NCBI RefSeq assembly: GCF_007004735.1
Contig: NZ_SSNL01000003.1
Span: 434,001-498,000, forward strand
Length of the DNA: 64,000 bases
Direction: 5' to 3'
Source of the DNA: Salinigranum halophilum
GTDB lineage: Archaea; Halobacteriota; Halobacteria; Halobacteriales; Haloferacaceae
Below, piece after piece: positions 44,192 through 53,311 of the stretch. The position numbers and the translations under genes are program-made. Under the pieces are notes generated by a model, which was not told the DNA's origin, ran no database searches, and was given only the letters and a program-made list of their open reading frames with translations. The first letter of the stretch is position 1. Each line of letters starts with the position of its first letter.

Positions 44192-45169
44192 TCAGGGCTC
44201 GATGACCAGCTTCCCGACGAAGCGCTCGTCCACGACTGCCCGGTGTGCGGCCGCGGCCTCGTCGAGCGCGTACCGTCGCGCCACCTCGACCGTCAGCGCT
44301 CCCGACGCCAGCAGCGTCGAAAGGTGGTGGAGCACGCGGTCGATGTGCGCGAGGTTGAACACGTCGAACGGCTGGATAGTGACGTCCTTCCCGATGGCGG
44401 CGGTGAGGTCCGGAATCCGCGGCTGGTCGTGGTTCCCGCCGATGACGACGACGCTCCCGCCGGGGGCCACCACCTCGATGTCGACACCGGCGTGCGCCCC
44501 GAACATGTGGTCGAACACTACTTCGGGCGGGTGGGCCAGCGCGTCGACGGCGGCGACGAGCGCGTCCGCGTCGGCGTAATCGAGGGCGTGGTCGGCCCCG
44601 AACGCGACGAGGTCGTCGAGGCGGTCCGGATGAGCGGTGGCGACGACCGTCGCACCCATCGCTGCCGCCAGCTGGACGGCGACGTGTCCAACCCCGCCGG
44701 TCCCGCCGTGAATCAGGCACGTCCCGCCCGGCTGGAGGCCGCCGAACTCGACCAGGCCACGCCAGGCGGTGCAGCCGACGAGGCCGACGGCAGCGCCCTG
44801 TGCGAACGAGATGTCGTCGTCGAGCGAGGCGAGTCGGTCGGTGCGGACGACGACCTCCTCGGCGTAGGTCCCCTGGCGGTCGCCGCGACTGCCGCTGACG
44901 TTCAGCATCGGGACCGTCCCGAAGACGCGGTCGCCGACCTCGTAGCTCGACTCGCTCCCGACGGCGGTGACGACGCCCGCCAGGTCGGACCCGGGAATCA
45001 GTGGGAGCCGGTCACCCCACAGGCCCTCGCGACGCAGGGCGTCACAGGGGTTGACGCCGGCGGCGACGACCTGCACCCGGACCTCGTCGGCGGCCGGATC
45101 GAGCGTCGGGACGGAATCGAGCGAGAGGACCTCCGGCCCGCCGAACTCGTGGTATCTGATGGCACGCAT
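44192..45169 (-). CDS. NADPH:quinone oxidoreductase-like MDR protein
   Basis: A 325-residue medium-chain reductase of the zinc-free quinone oxidoreductase group. The N-terminus MRAIRYHEFGGPEVLSLD and GVNPCD are the catalytic domain; the cofactor motif is IHGGTGGVGHVAVQLA. No zinc-ligand Cys cluster is present. It probably uses NADPH to reduce quinones or enones. It is divergent from the aspartoacylase gene at 45280. Confidence 0.88.
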   Translation of the reverse strand: MRAIRYHEFGGPEVLSLDSVPTLDPAADEVRVQVVAAGVNPCDALRREGLWGDRLPLIPGSDLAGVVTAVGSESSYEVGDRVFGTVPMLNVSGSRGDRQGTYAEEVVVRTDRLASLDDDISFAQGAAVGLVGCTAWRGLVEFGGLQPGGTCLIHGGTGGVGHVAVQLAAAMGATVVATAHPDRLDDLVAFGADHALDYADADALVAAVDALAHPPEVVFDHMFGAHAGVDIEVVAPGGSVVVIGGNHDQPRIPDLTAAIGKDVTIQPFDVFNLAHIDRVLHHLSTLLASGALTVEVARRYALDEAAAAHRAVVDERFVGKLVIEP

Positions 45170-45279
45170 GGCGTCCGCACGCCGGACGGCGCGAAAAGCC
45201 TTCCGTGCGTCGCGGCGCGAGGCCGCGCCGTCCGCCGCCCCGCCCGAAACCACAAGACACCGGGGAGCCTCCCGTCGGT

Positions 45280-46311
45280 ATGCACACTGCCGAGCGCGTC
45301 ACGCTCGCTCGCCTCCCCTCCGGGATGACGGTCGAGACGACGCTGCACACCTACGGGTCCGGCGAGCCAGTCGTCTACGTTCAGGCCGCCCAGCACGGCC
45401 GCGAGGTGAACGGTGCGGCGGTGCTCCGCCGCGTCCACGAGGAACTGCTCGCTTCCGAGGGTTCGCTCGACGGAACCCTGCTCGCGGTCCCCGTCGCCGA
45501 CCCGCTGACGTTCGACCACGTCTCGTACACCACTCCGCCGACGCTCGACGCCCAGAACGCGAACATGAACCGGGTGTGGCCGGGCGACCCGACGGGGACC
45601 ATCCACGAGCGGATGGCCGCGCGACTGTGGGAACTGGTCGAAGGTGCCGACGCCATCGTCGACCTCCACACCGGCAGCCGTGACACGCTTACCCACACGG
45701 TGTACCGCCGCGGCGACGCCCCCTCGAGGGCGCTCGCGCTCGCGTTCGGCACGGCGGTCTGTCTCGCGGAGGCGGCCGACGAGGACGCCGAAGACGAGTG
45801 GGCCGAGCGTGACTTCGACGGAAAGTTCCGCGTCGCCGCCTCCGAGGCAGGCATCCCCGCAATCACGCCCGAACTCGCTCACAACCGCGAACTGGTCGAA
45901 CCCGCCATCGAGACGGGCGTTCGAGGCGTCTTCAACGTCCTCCGGCACCTCGGGTTGCGCTCCGGTGACCCGGAGACGCCGGCCGACCAGCGGGTCGCCC
46001 GCAACCACCTCGGTCGCGTGCGGTCGACGGCTTCGGGGCTGTTCCGCCCGACACGGGCCGCGCGCGTCGGCCAGTGGGTCGAAGCGGGGACACCGCTCGG
46101 CCGCGTCACCCACCCGACGACGTACGAGACGCTGCAGTCCGTGGAAGCAAGCCACGACGGCCTGCTCTACTCGGTGACGCGCGAGGCGACGGTGACGGCC
46201 GGGTCGACGCTCGCTGGCGTCGCACTCCCGCTCGACGACCGAGCCGGCGAGGCCGACGAATCCGACGACCGCAGCGCTGTCCACGAGGGCGGCGAGGGAG
46301 CGAACCGCTGA
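45280..46311 (+). CDS. Succinylglutamate desuccinylase/aspartoacylase family zinc hydrolase
   Basis: A 343-residue M14-like zinc deacylase. The zinc site is AAQHGREVNG (His, Glu) with the later VDLHTGSRDT (His). NANMNRVWPGDP is the family substrate loop. The C-terminal beta domain has ARVGQWVEAGTPLGRVTHP. Substrate class is N-acyl amino acids or similar. The stop overlaps the ATG of the EamA gene by one base (TGATG), which suggests a shared substrate path; this is inference. Confidence 0.87.
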   Translation: MHTAERVTLARLPSGMTVETTLHTYGSGEPVVYVQAAQHGREVNGAAVLRRVHEELLASEGSLDGTLLAVPVADPLTFDHVSYTTPPTLDAQNANMNRVWPGDPTGTIHERMAARLWELVEGADAIVDLHTGSRDTLTHTVYRRGDAPSRALALAFGTAVCLAEAADEDAEDEWAERDFDGKFRVAASEAGIPAITPELAHNRELVEPAIETGVRGVFNVLRHLGLRSGDPETPADQRVARNHLGRVRSTASGLFRPTRAARVGQWVEAGTPLGRVTHPTTYETLQSVEASHDGLLYSVTREATVTAGSTLAGVALPLDDRAGEADESDDRSAVHEGGEGANR

Positions 46312-46730
46312 TGCGGGCCGTCGTCTTCGCCCTCCTCGCGGCCGGTGCCTGGGGCGCGTGGGCGCTCTTCACGAAGCTCGCCACACGCACGCTCGCCCCC
46401 GAGGCGGTGCTCGTCGTCTCGTACCTCGTCGGCAGCGCCATCGGCCTCGGGTTCCTCCTCTGGACCGGCGAGGAGTCCCCGCTCGGGGCGTTCGCCGACA
46501 CCCCCGGTCTCTCTTACGCGGTGGCCGGCGGCGTCGCCACCGGCCTCGGCTCCGTCGCGTACTACACCGGCCTCCAGTCGGGCTCCGTGAGCGTCGTCTC
46601 GACGGTCACGGCGTTGTACTTCGTCGTCGCCGTCCTCCTCGGAGTGTTTCTCCTCGGCGAACCGTTCAGCGCGACGAAGGCGCTCGGCGTCGCCCTCGCC
46701 ATCGGTGCCGTCGTTCTGCTCTCACAGTGA
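46311..46730 (+). CDS. Half-size EamA/DMT family transporter
   Basis: A 139-residue single EamA domain with about five hydrophobic segments. The usual drug/metabolite transporter has two such domains, so this one must form dimers like small DMT proteins. LYFVVAVLLGVFLLGEPFSATKALGVAL is the EamA end motif region. It is translationally coupled to the upstream deacylase, hinting at export or import of its substrate or product. Confidence 0.85.
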   Translation: MRAVVFALLAAGAWGAWALFTKLATRTLAPEAVLVVSYLVGSAIGLGFLLWTGEESPLGAFADTPGLSYAVAGGVATGLGSVAYYTGLQSGSVSVVSTVTALYFVVAVLLGVFLLGEPFSATKALGVALAIGAVVLLSQ

Positions 46731-46732
46731 GC

Positions 46733-47665
46733 CTAGACGGGCTGTTCGGCGTCGTCACGGTGGAGCGCCCCCGAGAGCGCGGCGAGCACGGGTTCGCCGC
46801 GCTCGACGGCGACGAGTTGCTCTAGCACGGTCGAGTCGAGGCCCGGTGCCAACAGGGCGTACGCCGCGCCGGCCGAGACGGTACGGACGCGCCAGCGGAC
46901 CAGCGGGGCGAGTCGCGGCCAGTCGGCGAGGGAGACGGCGTTCTCCCACGCGAACGCGCGGGCGGTGCGGAGTCCGACGAGCGTCGCCCGCTCGTCGAAC
47001 CGTCCGAAGAGTTCGTCTACCTCCGTGAGCCCCGCCGCCGCGTACACCTCGGCGAGCGTCGTCTGGACCACGTCCGCGAGCTGTTTCAACACCGTGTTGA
47101 CCGCGAGGTGGTCGGCGTGCCGCCGGTCGCGCTCTCGCCCCGTCCCGACACCGACGTCGTCGAGCGCGAACGTGAGGTCGTTGACGATGTGGGCGTTGAT
47201 ACCTAACAGCGCGTCCTGGATGACGAGCGTCTCTCCGCCCCGTGAGGCACCGAACGCGACCCGCCACGCGGGGGCGACCCGTTCGCCCCGCTCGAAGGCG
47301 ACGAGCGCCCGGCGGTAGTACTCGGCGAACGCGACGAGATACTGCCGCACCCACTCGGGGTCGTCGAAGACGCCGCTCGTCAGCCCGGCGCGGACGCGCG
47401 CGGTCATCGCGGCGTACACCGTGAGGAAGACCGCCCGTCTGTCGCCCTCCCCGCGGAGATGCGTCTCCGCGGCCGAGAGTCGGTCGTGGACGTCGTCGAC
47501 GCTCGAAAACGGCGATGCGAGGAGCGCCGACAGGTCGGGGTCCGGGTGAGCCGGTGGCTCGGCGATGTCGACGGTCAGCCACCCGCGATAGCGGTCGACG
47601 ACGGCACGGAGTTCGGACCCGAGGCTCGGCCCGGACTCGTCCTCGATGCCTGTCGTCGTGTTCAT
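46733..47665 (-). CDS. DUF5995 family protein
   Basis: A 310-residue, mainly helical cytosolic protein. VYAAMTARVRAGLTSGVFDD, WVRQYLVAFAEYYRRAL and LLGINAHIVNDLTFAL are the motifs of the DUF5995 family. Biochemical function is unknown. ATG at 47665 chosen over the adjacent GTG at 47668. It lies 25 bp downstream of the TrpD-like gene's... opposite end: both are on the minus strand, and the TrpD-like gene ends at 47691 just upstream, so they may be cotranscribed. Confidence 0.82.
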   Translation of the reverse strand: MNTTTGIEDESGPSLGSELRAVVDRYRGWLTVDIAEPPAHPDPDLSALLASPFSSVDDVHDRLSAAETHLRGEGDRRAVFLTVYAAMTARVRAGLTSGVFDDPEWVRQYLVAFAEYYRRALVAFERGERVAPAWRVAFGASRGGETLVIQDALLGINAHIVNDLTFALDDVGVGTGRERDRRHADHLAVNTVLKQLADVVQTTLAEVYAAAGLTEVDELFGRFDERATLVGLRTARAFAWENAVSLADWPRLAPLVRWRVRTVSAGAAYALLAPGLDSTVLEQLVAVERGEPVLAALSGALHRDDAEQPV

Positions 47666-47690
47666 CACCGTCTCCTCGGTCCCACGGCGC

Positions 47691-48764
47691 TCAGAACGCC
47701 TGCAGCGCGTCGAGCACGGCGGCCGCGTCGCCGCTCTCGATTACGTCCCGGGCACGCTCGAGACCGGCGTCGAGCGAGTCGACGTCGTCGCGGGCGTAGA
47801 TGCGGAACGCGGCGTTCAGCGCGACCGCGTCGGCGAAGTCGCCGTCACGCTCGCCCGAGATGACCTCTCGGGTAATCGTCGCGGACTCGCCGGCGACGTC
47901 GCTTGCGACGCCGAGGTCGTCGTACTCGAAGTCCATGCCGTACTCTGCGGTCTCGATTTCGTAGTCGGTGAAGTCGCCGTCGCGCCACTCGGCCACCTTG
48001 GTGTAGCCGGGCCGGATGTCGTCGTACCCTTCCATCCCCTGGAACATGATGACCCGGGAGACGTCGTGGTGTTCGGACTGCTCGAACGTCTCGACGACCT
48101 TCTTCGCGAAGGCCAGGTGGTAGAACGAGCCGAGGTGGACGTCGGCCTCGGCGGGGTTCGCGAGGGTCTCGATGGTGTTGACGAAGGTGCGAACGCCCAT
48201 CTGGTCGCGGCGGTCGAACAGGTCGTGGATGACGGGGTTGAACGCCGGCTGGTAGTAGAAGCCGAACCCAGTCTCGTCGACCATCTCGGCCGACTCCTCC
48301 GGCGACAGCTCCGTGCGGACGTCCAGCGCGTCGAGGACGTGCTTGTACGCGTCCTGCTTCTGCGTGGGGACGCGGTCGCCGGAGTGAACCACGACGGGGG
48401 TGCCGGCCGCAGCGGCGACGATGCCGGCGGCGACGCCCAGAATCGCGGTCTTGCCCTTGCCGTCGTAGTTGGCACCGCAGTCGACCGGGTCGGCGTCGGG
48501 TGCGGCGTACTCGACGTGCTCGCACATGACGTCCGTGTACGCCGCGAGCTCCTCCGCGTTGTTGTGTTTCCAGCGGTTCGCCAGCCAGAACGCGCCTAAC
48601 GTGGTGGGGTCCGGTTCGCCCGCGAGGATGCGCCGCATCGCCTCGGTCGCCTGCTCGCGGCTCATGTCCTCGGCCGACTTGACGCCCGAACCGACGACCT
48701 CGGTCATCAGACGCTTGAGGGGCCACGCGCCGAACTCGCGCTCGTGTTCCGGAGCTTGTGCCAT
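47691..48764 (-). CDS. Anthranilate phosphoribosyltransferase-like protein (TrpD family)
   Basis: A 357-residue protein of the TrpD/nucleoside phosphorylase-like fold. LGAFWLANRWKHNNAEELAAYTDVM fits the TrpD N-terminal helical domain. The phosphoribosyl-pyrophosphate loop, normally GTGGDG, is here DCGANYDGKGKTAIL, so the binding site is altered. VVVHSGDRVPTQKQDAYKHV occupies the family's second conserved region. It is not next to other trp genes. It could be a TrpD2-like protein with a non-Trp function. ATG at 48764 chosen as nearest to conserved sequence. Confidence 0.75.
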   Translation of the reverse strand: MAQAPEHEREFGAWPLKRLMTEVVGSGVKSAEDMSREQATEAMRRILAGEPDPTTLGAFWLANRWKHNNAEELAAYTDVMCEHVEYAAPDADPVDCGANYDGKGKTAILGVAAGIVAAAAGTPVVVHSGDRVPTQKQDAYKHVLDALDVRTELSPEESAEMVDETGFGFYYQPAFNPVIHDLFDRRDQMGVRTFVNTIETLANPAEADVHLGSFYHLAFAKKVVETFEQSEHHDVSRVIMFQGMEGYDDIRPGYTKVAEWRDGDFTDYEIETAEYGMDFEYDDLGVASDVAGESATITREVISGERDGDFADAVALNAAFRIYARDDVDSLDAGLERARDVIESGDAAAVLDALQAF

Positions 48765-48838
48765 GTGCGCGCGTTCGTGCGCGGGCGGCAAAAGGAGTTC
48801 GTCTCCGTCGTCCTCGGTCGAAGCGCCGTCTTCGTCGG

Positions 48839-49990
48839 TCAGTCCGCTACGCCGACGGCGCTGGCCCGCTCGCCGGTACGGGCGGCTGCTGTCGACGACG
48901 CCAACTCGGCAGACCGTGTCGCGTCTCGGTCCGTGACGGGGGCGTGCACTGCCGCCGCCGGCGTCACCGGCTCGGGCGTCGTCGTGTTGTTGAGCGCCAC
49001 CGTCTCGTTGTCGGTGCCGGTGTCGCCGTCTTCGTCGGTCTCCGTCTCGGCGTCAGGCTCCACGGCGGCCGAGCCGTCGTGGTCGCCGCTGATGAGGTAC
49101 TCGACGAGGTAGGCGACGAACTGCTCGTTGTCACCGACGTTGAACCGGTCGGCTCTGAGGAACGAGCTGTCGCCGAGCAGAATCACGTTGTCCCGCTCCT
49201 TGTGAATCGCTACCGCGTGTCGGTCCGTGCCGTCGATGCCGGCCTCGTGGGTGTTCTCGGCCGCGCGCAGGAGGACCGTCCCGCCGCGCGAGTGGACCGG
49301 TGCGGCGGTGTACATCGTGATGCTGTCGAGGTCTAGCCCCGACTCGGGCGTCGGCCGCGCCACGAGGTGTTTGTAGTTCCCGCCGTTCGTCTCGAGGTTG
49401 TAGAGGTACGACGTTCCGAGGCTCATGTCGTAGCGCCCCGCGAGGCTGGTGAGCGCGCTCTCCTGGTTCGACACCGAGGTCCCGAAGAGGCTCGCCGAGA
49501 CCCGCTTTCGATTCGGCTCGCCGACGAGGAGGAGGTGGCCACCTTCGCGCGTGTAGGACCGGACGGACGCCACCTCGTTCGACTCGTACTCCTCACCCGG
49601 GTCGATGACGAGGTACGCGTTGGAGTTCGAGAGCACTTGGTCGAGCGTCTGGTCACCGTCGTGGAACCGGACGCCGTACCCGAGAGACGTCAGTTCGCGG
49701 ACGAGCGGTTCGAGGTCCGCCCGGTCGAACCGGTTCGAGTGGGCGTCGTCGATGACGACGACGCCGTTCCGGTTGCCGAGGCTCCCGTCGGCCTCGATCT
49801 CACCCTCGGCGGGGACGGGCGTGGTCGCTACCTCCGCCGGGTCGTACTCCGGCGTGTCGAGCGGTTCGCGGTCGGTCGGTGTGTTCGTCGCCGCCGGAAT
49901 GGCGAACGCCGCCGCGACGATGAGGACGACGACGAGCGCCGCGACGGCCAGCCGTTTCGCCAGCGCGGAACCCAGACTCTCCGAGGTCAT
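48839..49990 (-). CDS. DUF4350 domain membrane protein
   Basis: A 383-residue protein with one N-terminal span (about 12-33) and an outer domain with GNRNGVVVIDDAHSNRFDRA, YLVIDPGEEYES and GGHLLLVGEPNRKR, which match DUF4350, a GATase-like domain. The C-terminal 80 residues are a low-complexity acidic/Thr-rich tail. Its ATG overlaps the SppA-type gene's TGA (ATGA at 49987-49990), so both are coupled. Function is unknown. Confidence 0.85.
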   Translation of the reverse strand: MTSESLGSALAKRLAVAALVVVLIVAAAFAIPAATNTPTDREPLDTPEYDPAEVATTPVPAEGEIEADGSLGNRNGVVVIDDAHSNRFDRADLEPLVRELTSLGYGVRFHDGDQTLDQVLSNSNAYLVIDPGEEYESNEVASVRSYTREGGHLLLVGEPNRKRVSASLFGTSVSNQESALTSLAGRYDMSLGTSYLYNLETNGGNYKHLVARPTPESGLDLDSITMYTAAPVHSRGGTVLLRAAENTHEAGIDGTDRHAVAIHKERDNVILLGDSSFLRADRFNVGDNEQFVAYLVEYLISGDHDGSAAVEPDAETETDEDGDTGTDNETVALNNTTTPEPVTPAAAVHAPVTDRDATRSAELASSTAAARTGERASAVGVAD

Positions 49991-51027
49991 CGACTCCCTC
50001 CAGCAGTCACGGCCCGGACCGGTGGCGTCGCGCTGGCCGCACGGAGTCGGTCGACTTCGGCGGCGTCGACCGATTCGGTCGCGCTCGCGCTCGCGTTTGC
50101 GTCGACGTCTCCCGTCGTGCCGAGCTCCCACGACGAACTCACGTACGACCCAGGCATCATGAGGAACGTCGGCCCCGTTCCGGGCGCGCCGGAGAAGTAC
50201 TCGAAGTCGACCATCTCCTTGTTCGGGGCGTCAGAGGCGAGGTAGTTGTTCCGCGAGACGAAACGGAACGTCTGGCCGTCCGGTCGGAGGGTGCGCACCT
50301 CGTACGACTCGAGGTTCGCCTCGTCGGCCGCCCGCTCGATGGCGGCCTGTCGGTCACCGATCTCGTCGGCGAGGCCGTTCTGGACCGCCTGTGACCCGGA
50401 GTAGACCTGTGCCTGAGACAGTTCGGCGGGGGTCAGCTGGATGCGGTCGCCGCGGCTCTCGTAGACCGCGCTGACGAACGCGCGTCTGAGCGACTCCAGC
50501 ACGGAGAAGAACTCACGGCTGTCACCGCCAGAGAGCTTGTTCGGGCCGGTGGTCCCGACGATGTCGTTCGGTTCGAGTTCCTGCGGGAGGGTGCCGAGGA
50601 CGCCGACGCTGCCGACGATGGAGGCGGGTTTGGCGTAGATGGTGCGGGACGGCGCGATGGCGTAGTACGCACCCGACGCCGCAGAGCCGTCGACGCTGGC
50701 GACGACGGGTAGCTGCTGGGCCGTCCGTTTCGTCTGGAGGTACATCGTTTCCGAGGCGGAGGCGGACCCGCCGCCACTGTTGGAGACGACGACGACGGCA
50801 TCGATATCCGGGTTCTGTCGCGCTTGCTGCATCATGTTCGTGTAGGCACTCGCGGTGTTCCCGTCGATACCACCGTCGATCGGGACGATTGCGACGGTTC
50901 CGTCGGACCCCGTCGCCGCGCCGTACGCCAGCGGGGCGACCGTGAGTCCGATCACCACGCCGATCACGACGAACAGTACGTAAGATGTCGCCACCCGACG
51001 GAGGGCGGACCATATCGAGTCGAGCAT
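49987..51027 (-). CDS. SppA-type S49 family serine peptidase
   Basis: A 346-residue membrane peptidase with an N-terminal span (about 15-38). The S49 core has IVPIDGGIDGNTA, VVVVSNSGGGSASASE and the nucleophile segment VASVDGSAASGAYYAIAPS. SASIVGSVGVLGTLP-like ASIVGSVGVLG follows. The C-terminal 110 residues carry an Ala/Ser-rich tail. Signal peptide peptidases degrade cleaved signal peptides or regulate membrane proteins. ATG at 51027 chosen over a TTG at 51030. TATA-like CTTTAGTA is about 29 nt upstream. Confidence 0.88.
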   Translation of the reverse strand: MLDSIWSALRRVATSYVLFVVIGVVIGLTVAPLAYGAATGSDGTVAIVPIDGGIDGNTASAYTNMMQQARQNPDIDAVVVVSNSGGGSASASETMYLQTKRTAQQLPVVASVDGSAASGAYYAIAPSRTIYAKPASIVGSVGVLGTLPQELEPNDIVGTTGPNKLSGGDSREFFSVLESLRRAFVSAVYESRGDRIQLTPAELSQAQVYSGSQAVQNGLADEIGDRQAAIERAADEANLESYEVRTLRPDGQTFRFVSRNNYLASDAPNKEMVDFEYFSGAPGTGPTFLMMPGSYVSSSWELGTTGDVDANASASATESVDAAEVDRLRAASATPPVRAVTAGGSR

Positions 51028-51188
51028 CAATCTCGTGTGTGACTGTGTTCCACGGTACTAAAGTCAATGGGTTGTGAAGCATCCGACACGCACGCTCATT
51101 TCGGGTGACGTGACGGGGATGGCGGACCGTGATTCGACACGGCTCACGGAGCGAAAGCGATAGGCTTCCCGCCTCCTAAGCTCGAACA

Positions 51189-52256
51189 ATGAGCGCACTG
51201 GACGACGACTGGCGTGCGGGCCTCGACGAGGTCGACGCGACGCTTATCGACGAGTACCAGAGCGGGTTTCCCATCGAGGAACGGCCGTTCCAGGCCGTCG
51301 GGAACGCCCTCGGCGTGACCGAGGACGACGCACTCGAACGCGTCCGAACCCTCCGAGAACGCGGCGTGTTCCGCCGGTTCGGTGCCGTGCTCAACCCGCC
51401 CGTCATCGGGTCGTCGACGCTCGCAGCCGTCCAGGCTCCCGACGACCGGTTCGACGATGTCGCCGACGTCGTCAACGAGTACCGGCAGGTGAACCACAAC
51501 TACCGGCGGGACCACCCGTGGAACATGTGGTTCGTCGTCACTGCCGGCTCGCGAGAGAAACGTGACGACATCCTCGCCGAGATCGAAGCGCGAACGGGGT
51601 GTGCGGTGCTCGTCCTCCCGATGCTCACCGACTACTACATCGACCTCGAGTTCCCCGTGGTGAACGAGGACCGTTTCGCCCGCGAATCGCTGACCGAGAC
51701 CGCAGTCTCTGCGACTCGAATCTCCGAGGACGCCACCGGGAACCTCACGCCGCTGGAGGCGGCGCTCCTCGTCGAGATTCAGGACGGGTTCCCGCTCTCG
51801 AACACCCCCTACCGCGACGTCGCCGAGGCCGTCGACGCGCCGGTCGGCGAAGTCATCGCCGCCGTCGAACGGCTCCTCGACGACGGCTGCATCAAGCGCA
51901 TCGGCTGCGTCGTCAACCACATCGTCACCGGCTTCGACGCCAACTGCATGGTGGTCTGGGACGTCCCGGACGAGCAGCTCGACGACCACGGAACCGCTGT
52001 CGGGAGTCTCCCCTACGTGACGCTCTGTTACCACCGTCCTCGCCGCCCCGAGCAGGACTGGTCGTACAACCTCTTCACGATGATCCACGGGCGTGAGCCC
52101 GACGCCGTGGACGAGAAAATCGACGAACTCGCCGCCGACCACCTCCCTTTCACCCACGAGCGGCTCTACTCGACGGAGACGCTGAAGCAGACGGGAGCGC
52201 GGTACGACGAACTGGTGGCGTCCGCGGAAGCTGCGGACGGCGACGTCGATAGCTGA
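51189..52256 (+). CDS. ahbAB: Siroheme decarboxylase, fused AhbA-AhbB
   Basis: A 355-residue protein made of two Lrp-like halves. Half one: DATLIDEYQSGFPIEERPFQ, LRERGVFRRFGAVLNP, WNMWFVVTA. Half two: AALLVEIQDGFPLSNTPYRD, LLDDGCIKRIGCVVNH, WSYNLFTMIHG. The GFP(I/L)..(R/T)P(F/Y) motif and the R.FG/RIG motif occur in both, as in AhbA and AhbB, which usually form a heterodimer. They remove acetate side-chain carboxyls from siroheme to make didecarboxysiroheme in the alternative heme pathway. Often mis-annotated as an Lrp regulator. The symbol denotes the fusion and is my inference. Confidence 0.85.
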   Translation: MSALDDDWRAGLDEVDATLIDEYQSGFPIEERPFQAVGNALGVTEDDALERVRTLRERGVFRRFGAVLNPPVIGSSTLAAVQAPDDRFDDVADVVNEYRQVNHNYRRDHPWNMWFVVTAGSREKRDDILAEIEARTGCAVLVLPMLTDYYIDLEFPVVNEDRFARESLTETAVSATRISEDATGNLTPLEAALLVEIQDGFPLSNTPYRDVAEAVDAPVGEVIAAVERLLDDGCIKRIGCVVNHIVTGFDANCMVVWDVPDEQLDDHGTAVGSLPYVTLCYHRPRRPEQDWSYNLFTMIHGREPDAVDEKIDELAADHLPFTHERLYSTETLKQTGARYDELVASAEAADGDVDS

Positions 52257-52449
52257 ACTGGACACACTGCTCGCCGCGCGACACGTCGTGTGTCACTCTC
52301 GCTGTCCGTGTCGCGGCGTTCCTCACCGCACAGGGTCGGTGGCCGCGGCTTCAGTGATAAACCCTCGTCCGGTGTCGACGTCTCGCTGACCGGTCGGTGC
52401 TCGGTGTCGCGACGTCAGAGTACACATCGTTCGCCTGAGACGACGCCGT

Positions 52450-53223
52450 TCACCGTGAGAGCGGCGACAGTCGGTAGAGGAGGCGCGCAGCAGAGAGTGC
52501 GCCCCGCGCGGCGGTTCGACCGCCTGCGAGTGCGCCGCGCTTGGCGTAGTAGCCGCTCTTTCGTCCGGCGGCGATGGTGTAGTGTTTGGTGCTGACGCGG
52601 ACGGGCGTCCGCCGTCCCTCGACGCGCGTCGCGCCGTTCTTGATGGCGTCGAGGATGTGGTCGGCGGTGAGTTCCTCGCGCGTCAGACCGTCGAGGCCGA
52701 TTTCCGTGTACGCCCGCCCGACGAACCCGACGTGATGGGCGTCGCTCCCGGCGACGCGGGGGTAACCCTGCTTGTCGGCGAAGCGCCGGGCGCGTCGGTT
52801 CTTGTAGCCGGTGAAGAGCCATGAGTTGTACACCTCGACGGCGTCGGCGTCGGTGAAGTGACGCTTGCGGACGCCGTGTCTAGAGCGCTGGAAGGGGTGC
52901 GGGACGATGGCGACGCCGCCGTGCGCGCGGACCCACTCGACCGTCTCGTCGAGCGGTCGCCGGCGGGGGGGAAGCTCGTCGACCCCGAGTGCGAGGAGAT
53001 GTCCGTGTTTCGTCGAGACCTCGACGCCCGGAATGCCCACCAGCCCGTACTCGGCCGCCCGTTCGGCCGCTTCGCGCGACGCGTGGATGACGTCGTGGTC
53101 GGTGATGACGACCGCGTCCAGATCGATGTCCGCCGCGTGCTCGAGGATGAGGTCGACGGGGTCGTGCCCGTCGTACGAGGCCTCGGAGTGGACGTGCGGG
53201 TCGATTCGGACGGTAAGTGACAC
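52450..53223 (-). CDS. PHP domain phosphoesterase-like protein
   Basis: A 257-residue PHP-domain metal-dependent hydrolase. RIDPHVHSEASYDGHDPV supplies the HxH metal ligands, VVITDHDVIHA, GVEVSTKHGHLL and GVAIVPHPFQ further ligands, and RVAGSDAHHVGFVG the C-terminal Asp-His pair. Members hydrolyse phosphoesters; substrate is unknown. GTG at 53223 fits, with no upstream ATG near the conserved start. The 3' end carries a basic tail. Confidence 0.85.
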   Translation of the reverse strand: MSLTVRIDPHVHSEASYDGHDPVDLILEHAADIDLDAVVITDHDVIHASREAAERAAEYGLVGIPGVEVSTKHGHLLALGVDELPPRRRPLDETVEWVRAHGGVAIVPHPFQRSRHGVRKRHFTDADAVEVYNSWLFTGYKNRRARRFADKQGYPRVAGSDAHHVGFVGRAYTEIGLDGLTREELTADHILDAIKNGATRVEGRRTPVRVSTKHYTIAAGRKSGYYAKRGALAGGRTAARGALSAARLLYRLSPLSR

Positions 53224-53311
53224 GTGTAATAGTTGGCCCGCACTGTCATAAGCCTCCTGTCTGACGCGTGTTCGCCCTGTTTTCGCCTCGCCGGTCCACT
53301 CGGCCGACGGG

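Noticed and set aside
51189-52256. Lrp/AsnC transcription regulator
   Set aside because: The chain has two Lrp-like halves with the siroheme decarboxylase motifs, so an enzyme fits better.
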